This document shows positions 21,880 through 27,780 of a stretch of DNA of 27,780 nucleotides, piece after piece; the first letter of the stretch is position 1; every line of letters starts with the position of its first letter. The DNA comes from Folioceros fuciformis (lineage: Eukaryota > Anthocerotophyta > Anthocerotopsida > Anthocerotales), in assembly GCA_049999805.1 (NCBI GenBank), contig JBNGIO010006187.1, forward strand, positions 105,729 through 133,508. Direction: 5' to 3'. Below the pieces are notes generated by a model. It did no database searches. It saw only the letters and a program-made list of their open reading frames with translations, and had not been told where the DNA came from. The position numbers and the translations under genes are program-made.

Positions 21880-22052
21880 ATCCCGTTGGAATGGTAAGCT
21901 TTCACGGAACGGAGAATGTTTACGGAGATTGCCTGTCAGGAGATAGGCGATCCGTTTCAATAGTGGTAATTTCCCGATCAGGAATTTGAGGGGCAAACAC
22001 TTGCCTCCGGAGCTCGACGAAGGGGGTCTGCTTGAAGGTCGAGTTGGACGTG
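21880..22052 (+). promoter_or_regulatory. Upstream region of the PheRS alpha gene
   Basis: Composition returns to balanced at about 21880, and 170 bp later the PheRS start codon appears. This must contain at least the leader. No TATA box or defined site was recognised. Confidence 0.35.
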
Positions 22053-25000
22053 ATGGGGAGTCAGGTGGTGGAGGAGAAAGTGTTGACTTACCTCAAGTCC
22101 AATTCCGAAATCCCAAACTCTGAGGTCTGGGCGGAGGAGGAAGGTATAGATCATGCCGCTCTTGCGGATGTGATCAGAAGCTTGAACGGGTTTAGCTTCG
22201 TTGAGGTGCAGGTAAGATTGGCCAGAAGTGCAACGCACTGACTTCTTTGGGCTGGTTCTAAGCAGCTGCTAAACCTCGGGCGGGGTTTTGGGCAGGACAT
22301 TGAGAAGAAGACATGGGTGTTGACCTCTGAGGGAGCTGATTACGCTGTGAATGGATCTCCGGAGTATCAGGTGTTCGCTGCTGTTCCTGAGGAAGGCTTA
22401 TCTCGGAATGACTTACAGGTATGCTGGTATTCGAATGTTGCAACTTTCGTGGTACTGGAATGCTTTGGTGCTTTCAAGCATTCATGATACGAGCCGCACT
22501 TTGCATGTATGCAGGAGCGAGTCGGTGCTGCGGTGTTTAAGATTGGATTTAATAAGGCTATGGCCAGCAAATGGCTGGAGGCNNNNNNNNNNTTTAAGAT
22601 TGGATTTAATAAGGCTATGGCCAGCAAATGGCTGGAGGCTAAACCTAAAGTTTCGCGGAAGGTCTTGGCAAAATCATTGACCTGTTTCGAACGCATCTAT
22701 GGCACTTTCCCTAGATTTTGAACCTCACCATGCATTCAATGACCAGGTTGTTGAAGTGGAGGATGTTGTCCAGCGGCAGCTTGTCGCTGTAAAGAATGGC
22801 GAGGTAAAGGATAGCTCTGCATATTGTCCCCATCATCATGGTCTAGATCGCTGTCTTACGTGTTGTGACTCTGGAGCCGGAAAATGGGGCTGATCGGGGT
22901 TTTTGAGATGTTGAGATCGTAGAAGTAAATGGTCACCACGTCGTAGTAATTCTGATCTGTTGCCACCTTGAAGATGAACTTAATTGTCGACTTGTCTCCA
23001 TCAGGTGAAAGCAGTTTCTGATGCAGATATCGTAGAATTGAAGAAGAGGAAGTTGATTGAACTTAGGTACTGATGCCGTAGAATCCTGGTGTGCTGTGTA
23101 CTGTGGATTCAGCGGCATCTGCAATTTGCTCTTGCTGCGTTGTGCGCTGCCACTCCTTGACTAAGGTGGTCAACGACTGGATCTGGTCATGCAGAATCTC
23201 CAAGTGCTACTCACTGCAGAAAGGTATTAAGTATGCACCAGTGAGGCAGAAGTTTGCGACTGATTTGACCCGCGATATGCTGCACAGGTAGATTCTGTTG
23301 TTTTGCAACTTTCCCAAGTTGTCCCATTGCTATCATCCACAGCCAGATCATTTTCGTTCTTCAGATGGTGAAGAGGGTATTTGTTGTGCGCAGTAATCAG
23401 TGGCAAAACGTGGAGTTCAAACCTTACAACCTGAACGCATTGGGTCAACCTACGGATGGTGGGCATTTGCACCCACTATTGAAGGTGTGGCCTTCTGCAC
23501 CTCCTGGAAGACTCATCTCATCCATCTTAGGATGAAACCACCGTGTCTTGTCTGGGAACCTGTTGACGTAGCTTTACTCAGTGTGCAGGCTGTCATGTGT
23601 CCAATGGCTTTCCTACGTCAACTGTTGCTCTGGGTGTTGACTGATGTTTTCATTTCTGACATGGCAGGTGAGGGCTCAGTTCCGGCAAATATTTCTCGAA
23701 ATGGGGTATGTAGTCATAGAAACAAGTTACTGATAAAGAATATTGCACGTGTTCATTTCAATGTGTCCACTGCTTGATGAGATACCATTCATGACTTCTC
23801 ATACCGTGCAAACATGCATAGGTTCGAAGAGATGCCCACCAATAATTTTGTGGAGAGCAGGTATTTAATCATGAAGCCTGTCGTCTGTGCCCTCAGCCTG
23901 TGAATGGAACTTATTGAAGGAGCCTCACTGTTTCTTGCATTCAAGCAGTTAGATTTTGCTTCAAGATGTCTAATGTGGTCATTCAGATTGCAGTTTTTGG
24001 AATTTTGATGCTCTGTTTCAGCCACAGCAGCATCCAGCTCGAGATTCCCATGATACCTTCTTCTTGAAAGGTTTATGACCCACGTGTCTTATTTGTGACT
24101 TGTTCTATTTCCTATGCAGGCTATCTGATCTTTGTCTTTGAACCGCAGAGCCAGCAAAGGCTCGGACGTTCCCTGAGGAGTACTTGCAGAGAGTGAAGAT
24201 AATGCATGAATCAGGAGGGCATGGATCCATGGGGTATGTATGCCTTCAAGCATGCACGCTGCCCAGGTCTCTGGCTTGCTCGATGATGCATTGAACTGAG
24301 TTCACTGAAACAGTTACAACTATGACTGGAAGAGGGACGAGGCAGAGAAGAATTTGTTGCGGACACACACCACTGCTGTATCTTCCCGAATGCTCTACAA
24401 ACTTGCCCAGGTACTTAAAGTGCTGATTTTAAGGTGACTCTCTTGGGGTACTGCATCTGCTGAGGATATGGATGCACGTGATGTCAGAAAGAGTTTGTAC
24501 CCAAAAGATACTTTTCGATAGATCGCGTTTTCCGGAATGAAGCTGTGGATCGCACTCATCTGGCTGAATTTCACCAAATTGAAGGCGAGTAGAAGGTCTT
24601 GTTCCTTGATTTTTCTCTCGAATTAGGGTGCTTCTCTGCGCGTATCTCTTCCAAATCGGCAAGGATAAACATTTGAAAGAGTATTTCTCTTATGGATTTG
24701 CAGGACTCATTTGCGACAGAGGTCTTACTCTGGGTGACTTGATTGGCGTCCTCAACGAGTTTTTTTCTCGACTTGGTGAGTCAAAGCTCTCTGTTGCCTG
24801 ATTCCCAAACCATTGGAGATGAAACTGCCATGGCACGATGCACCCGTGTACAACTACTGAGGCAGTTGCTCGTTGACTGCAATCCTGCGTAGGCATAAAA
24901 GAGCTTCGTTTCAAGCCAGCCTACAATCCTTACACGGAACCTAGCATGGAGATTTTCAGGTTGCTTTGTGTATTCAGCTAAATGAATGTTGAGTGTTTGT

Positions 25001-25480
25001 CCAATTGTTGATCCGATTCTCATGCCTTGTGCTGTACCGGCTGACCAGCTACCATGACGGGCTGAAGAAGTGGGTTGAGGTTGGCAATTCGGGCATGTTT
25101 AGACCAGAGATGCTTTTGCCCATGTGCCTTCCGGAGGATGTATCTGTTATTGCTTGGGGCTTGTCTCTGGAGAGGTCAGTTCCCCGTCACCGAAACGCGT
25201 GCTCGCACTGAAGTACGTTCACTTCTATGATGTGTAATTAACTAAGCTCCTGCTGTTTGCAGACCCACCATGATTTTGTACCACATCGATAACATTCGTG
25301 ACCTGTTTGGACACAAGGTGAATGAAGTCAACTTTGTTCACGAAATATAATCAGGATTTGATTACTGTGTGTCTGACTCCAGTCTCCTGTTGTCTGCAGG
25401 TGGATTTGAAACTCATCAAGAGCAACCCAGTTTGTCGTCTGGGCATACAGTTTGAGAGCGCTGAAAGTGCTGCTGTTTGA
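22053..25480 (+). CDS. FARSA: Cytosolic phenylalanyl-tRNA synthetase alpha subunit, 18 exons
   Basis: This catalytic subunit charges tRNA-Phe as part of an alpha2-beta2 enzyme. Exons: 22053-22211, 22296-22418, 22515-22661 (interrupted by a gap), 22747-22803, 23005-23066, 23195-23287, 23394-23484, 23668-23705, 23822-23860, 23994-24070, 24149-24233, 24314-24410, 24488-24584, 24704-24775, 24893-24959, 25049-25174, 25263-25317, 25400-25480. Skipping the duplicated part of exon 3 gives 502 aa, close to plant FARSA. The N-terminal helical DNA-binding-like fold is followed by the class II core: [18 protein letters not shown], motif 2 around RVFRNE (350-355) with [28 protein letters not shown], and motif 3 GLSLERP (453-459). 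All introns are GT-AG except intron 13, which needs a GC donor at 24585-24586. C442 stands where other family members have Gly. Confidence 0.95.
22536..22639. repeat. Exact 47-bp duplication around the 10-N gap (probable assembly artefact)
   Basis: Bases 22536-22582 and 22593-22639 are identical, running from TTTAAGATTGG to CTGGAGGC, with only 10 Ns between. Merging the copies leaves exon 3 at 90 bp, in frame, coding 30 residues that match the normal family length. Keeping both would insert 19 residues. Confidence 0.95.
22583..22592. other. Assembly gap, 10 Ns
   Basis: Ten Ns inside PheRS exon 3. The flanking duplication suggests that no sequence is truly missing. Confidence 0.95.
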
Positions 25481-25949
25481 CGTTCTGGGGACCTCGAATC
25501 GCTCACCGCGTTGCACTAATCAGGCCATTGAAGGACCAATTTTGTCCAGGGTTACCATATTTCTATTCATTTTTACGCAGTCGAAGACTCATGACATCAG
25601 ATTCTTATTGAATTGCTTTCTTCATAGAACATCGGCATTGCGAGGAAGAAAACACAATAAGCGGTCACGAACGAGATACTGTGCTAAGTAGCGGATTACT
25701 TGTCCAATTTGTGAACTCCATGAACAATCAAATGATATTGCCGTGCACACGCCAATTAATTCACGTTCTAACTCAATGCCAACCAGAGAAAGAAGGCGTC
25801 GTCGGCGGTACAAAGATTAAGTGCGGGATCCATAACTACACCACGTTTGTGATGGCAGCTGCATCCGACGTCGGCAACATGGAGACGTACACAGCGTAGA
25901 CTTGGAGTACAGTAGGGATCGTTCAAGTGTGCAGATCGCTGAAACCCGC
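25481..25949. other. Spacer between PheRS and the MEA1-like gene
   Basis: About 470 bp containing the PheRS 3' end and the promoter or leader of the next gene. The open frame at 25681-25899 begins without a good context and shows no recognisable protein. No terminator or TATA box is evident. Confidence 0.5.
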
Positions 25950-26831
25950 ATGTCCATGGCGCCATCTTTGACGCCCTCTGCAGGTATGTCATGTCTGTCG
26001 TCCTTGTGCGTGGCAATTTGCTTGGAGTCCGAATGAGTTCCTGAAAGTGCACATTGGGGTATGGTGAGGTGAAGCGGGATGCTCAAGCACAACGTCCATT
26101 AGGCTTGCCTTGGAGCAATGTAGAGAACTGCATACATATTGGTTCTCTTCCCAGCTAGCAACCAGACCTGGAGTCGTGCTCTCGCCCCGTTGCTCGAGCC
26201 AGATGCTGCGTCTAGGGTTGGGGATGGGGCTCTCCGGCGGCCTGCAATCTTTGCCGAACTGATTGCCATGCTTTGTGAGGCAGAGGAAGAAGGCCCTCAG
26301 CTAGGACTGGTCACAGCGGAGCTCCTGTACACTCACATCTCGGATGCCCCCAGCCACGCAAGCGATGAAGATCCCTCGGGCTCTGATGGCTACGAGCCTC
26401 TGGAGAGCGGGGCTGTGGGCTACGGGGCTACTGCAGTTGTGAGCAGCCAGCCTCTGCCGGGAGGTAGAGTGATCAGTGTGAATGGCATGGACTTTCACGT
26501 GTATGGCAATGCGAGCGGGTTGGAGCTCCTGGACCAGGCTGGCAACCATGACGAGTCCCTTTTTGTGGACAGTGAAGATGAACAAGAGGAGGAGCGAAAG
26601 AGAAATGAGGCTGAAAGGGCAATTCAGGAGGCTGATCGTGCAGATGCTGCAAGAAGGTCTGCCCCCCTCCCTCCTGAACGTTGTAGGGCTATCGTTGATG
26701 CCATGAGGGGAATTACTTTGGGTGGGATTAGCCCTGATTGGGATCGATCTCTTCCTGAAGAGCAGTGGTTGAGTCTGTTGCCAAGCAGGGGACATCCTGG
26801 AGATGGTAATCGGCCTCAAGGTTCCACCTGA
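25950..26831 (+). CDS. Probable MEA1 (male-enhanced antigen 1) family protein
   Basis: Exon 1 (25950-25983) encodes MSMAPSLTPSA and ends at a strong CAG|GTATGT donor. Exon 2 (26155-26831) follows a TCTCTTCCCAG acceptor. The phase matches, giving 236 aa. Without exon 1 the first true ATG in this frame is at 26268, so the small first exon is preferred. Features: an acidic, Ser-rich stretch leading to SDGYEPLESG (Tyr at about residue 91), a GGRVISVNGMDFHVYG segment, a charged EDEQEEERKRNEAER helix, then RAIVDAMRGITL (from residue 189) and a DWDRSLPEEQWLSLLPS end. The GY-x-PL motif plus the C-terminal 'xxV(M)xGi..P.W...x.eeqW' pattern matches MEA1-family proteins from memory. Their function is unknown. 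The N-terminal half is not recognised, and the family call is moderate. Confidence 0.65.
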
Positions 26832-27186
26832 TTGGGATCTATTAGTGGTTTGGGTTGATTGCCAAGTCGGTGAAAGGCTCCCCATCGAATGCTGGACTGA
26901 GTACCTGTTAGCGTGAGTGCTAGAATGCATGGCTTGTGAAACTGCGGTTCACCTAGGTCGTTCAATACCAAGTCTTTCAGGCTGTGTCGAATCGCAATCT
27001 CAAATCTTTTAAGCTCTGTAGAATTGCAATCCAAACTTGAGGCTAGTTTATGTCTGTGTGAGTGTACGCAACATCAGTCCTTCCAACAGTTTAAGGCGAC
27101 AATTATGACCACGACTCCAGGCCTTTAAACGGTGAGGGACAAACTTGAAACATCAACAATAGGCCTCAAGGGTCCTCAAGGGGCTG
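26832..27186. other. 3' flank of the MEA1-like gene
   Basis: No gene is visible. The composition is balanced and the open frames are short. It leads into the repeat-rich right end. Confidence 0.5.
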
Positions 27187-27285
27187 CAAGTTGTCCCTCC
27201 ACTAATGCTGGTGTCTGAAAGTTGTCCCTCCACCTAATCCTGGTGTACGCAAGTTGTCCTTCCAGCCCACCTAGTGCTGATGTCT
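27187..27285. repeat. ~31-bp degenerate tandem repeat, three copies
   Basis: Units begin AAGTTGTCC[C/T]TCCA at 27188, 27219 and 27251 and continue into a CTAATGCTGGTGTCT-like half. The spacing of 31 and 32 bp and the mutations between copies show an older array. Confidence 0.8.
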
Positions 27286-27327
27286 CCAAGGAATGACTCT
27301 CGAGGACTACGGCGTACTTGGAGGTTC

Positions 27328-27409
27328 GAGTTAATGTAGATGGGCCCTTGGAACTTACATGGAATTTAGAGTTAATGTGGATAGCGCCTTGGAAGAAGCC
27401 ATGTGTGGC
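27328..27409. repeat. 41-bp degenerate duplication
   Basis: GAGTTAATGT[A/G]GAT followed by GCCCTTGGAA or GCGCCTTGGAA starts at 27328 and again at 27369. Confidence 0.7.
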
Positions 27410-27697
27410 AGGACACATTTTGTTCTGGGGTATCTTTCCGGATGTGCTTCCAGTTTTCCCTGTTTAAGGCTGTCCATTTCGGTGTAATTTCAGGTTGTCC
27501 CCTTTAGTGCAATTTCAGGTTGTTGGTGCAACCAACCCGACCATTTATCATCTCAATCATGCGAGCTCCTCCTGGGCTCTGACCGCCTGTGGGCGGTGTA
27601 CAGCGATTGTTCTTTCAGGTTTGGGGTTTAGCATCCATTGGCATGCAGGTAGGTTTGGGGTTTAGCATTGTGCGACCTACGATCTGGTTTGCATTGT

Positions 27698-27780
27698 CTA
27701 GGTTTTGGATCGGGCTTGCACTGTCTAGGTTTCGGATCGGGCTTGCACTGTCTAGGTTTCGGATCGGGCTTGCACTGTCT
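27698..27780. repeat. 27-bp tandem array running off the window edge
   Basis: Units starting CTAGGTTT[C/T]GGATCGGG occur at 27698, 27725 and 27752, and a fourth begins at the edge. The last copies are identical. Just upstream, AGGTTTGGGGTTTAGCAT also occurs twice (about 27618 and 27650). Confidence 0.92.

Larger units (their letters stand above)
19080..21880. other. AT-rich intergenic island 2
   Basis: A long AT-rich region between the WDR26 and PheRS genes. No gene or transposase could be read. It is rich in short direct duplications, each listed separately, and contains a 100-N gap. It could be a decayed mobile element or a fast-changing spacer; terminal repeats were looked for by eye and not found. 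Confidence 0.7.

Noticed and set aside
19080-21880. Retrotransposon or DNA transposon in island 2
   Set aside because: No protein motif, long terminal repeat or inverted end could be found by eye, so only an unclassified AT-rich region is reported.
26301-26930. 209-residue antisense open frame over the MEA1-like gene
   Set aside because: It is a shadow of the sense coding exon with no recognisable motif.
27187-27285. CRISPR-like short direct repeats
   Set aside because: The copies are degenerate and directly adjacent with no unique spacers, and the genome is eukaryotic.
27615-27670. Telomere-like GGTTTGGGGTTTAG pieces
   Set aside because: The unit is not a regular TTTAGGG or TTAGGG array and occurs only twice.

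Overview
The window is nuclear DNA from a green-lineage eukaryote. Its proteins are closest, from memory, to land-plant and other streptophyte orthologues. One gene encodes a protein with a plausible plastid transit peptide, and the genes are cut by many short GT-AG introns. The exact lineage (bryophyte, lycophyte, charophyte alga or other) cannot be fixed from the sequence alone. I see no bacterial operon, CRISPR array, tRNA, rRNA or intact transposon.

Six protein-coding genes, all on the + strand, can be rebuilt exon by exon, and every junction keeps the reading frame. (1) 114-9867: a complete ATR checkpoint kinase, 15 exons, 2769 aa. (2) 10038-11155: a putative plastid protein with a fibrillin-like C-terminus, 4 exons, 283 aa, starting only 170 bp after the ATR stop. 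(3) 12190-13121: a heavy-metal-associated (HMA) domain protein whose domain sits behind a long Lys/Asp/Glu repeat linker, 4 exons, 206 aa. (4) 15463-18468: a WDR26/GID7-type LisH-CTLH-WD40 protein, 4 exons, 594 aa. (5) 22053-25480: the cytosolic phenylalanyl-tRNA synthetase alpha subunit, 18 exons, 502 aa once an assembly artefact is allowed for. (6) 25950-26831: a probable MEA1-family protein, 2 exons, 236 aa.

The rest is mosaic. Genes and their introns are of balanced composition. Two AT-rich islands (about 13680-15060 and 19080-21880) flank the WDR26 gene and carry many independent short tandem duplications (units of 20, 22, 36, 38, 39, 91 and 122 bp). One gap of 100 Ns lies inside such a repeat. 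A second gap of 10 Ns splits a PheRS exon and is flanked by an exact 47-bp duplication, which looks like two contig ends that overlap but were not merged. A 160-bp pentanucleotide satellite follows the HMA gene, and a 27-bp tandem array runs off the right edge.

The genes do not form a pathway. They are housekeeping genes for genome surveillance, plastid function, metal binding, ubiquitin ligase assembly and translation. I did not find a convincing new biological system. The most useful observations are the assembly artefact, a GC-AG intron in PheRS, the unusual HMA protein and its out-of-frame downstream tail, the pentanucleotide satellite, and a small repeat family with a compensated hairpin.
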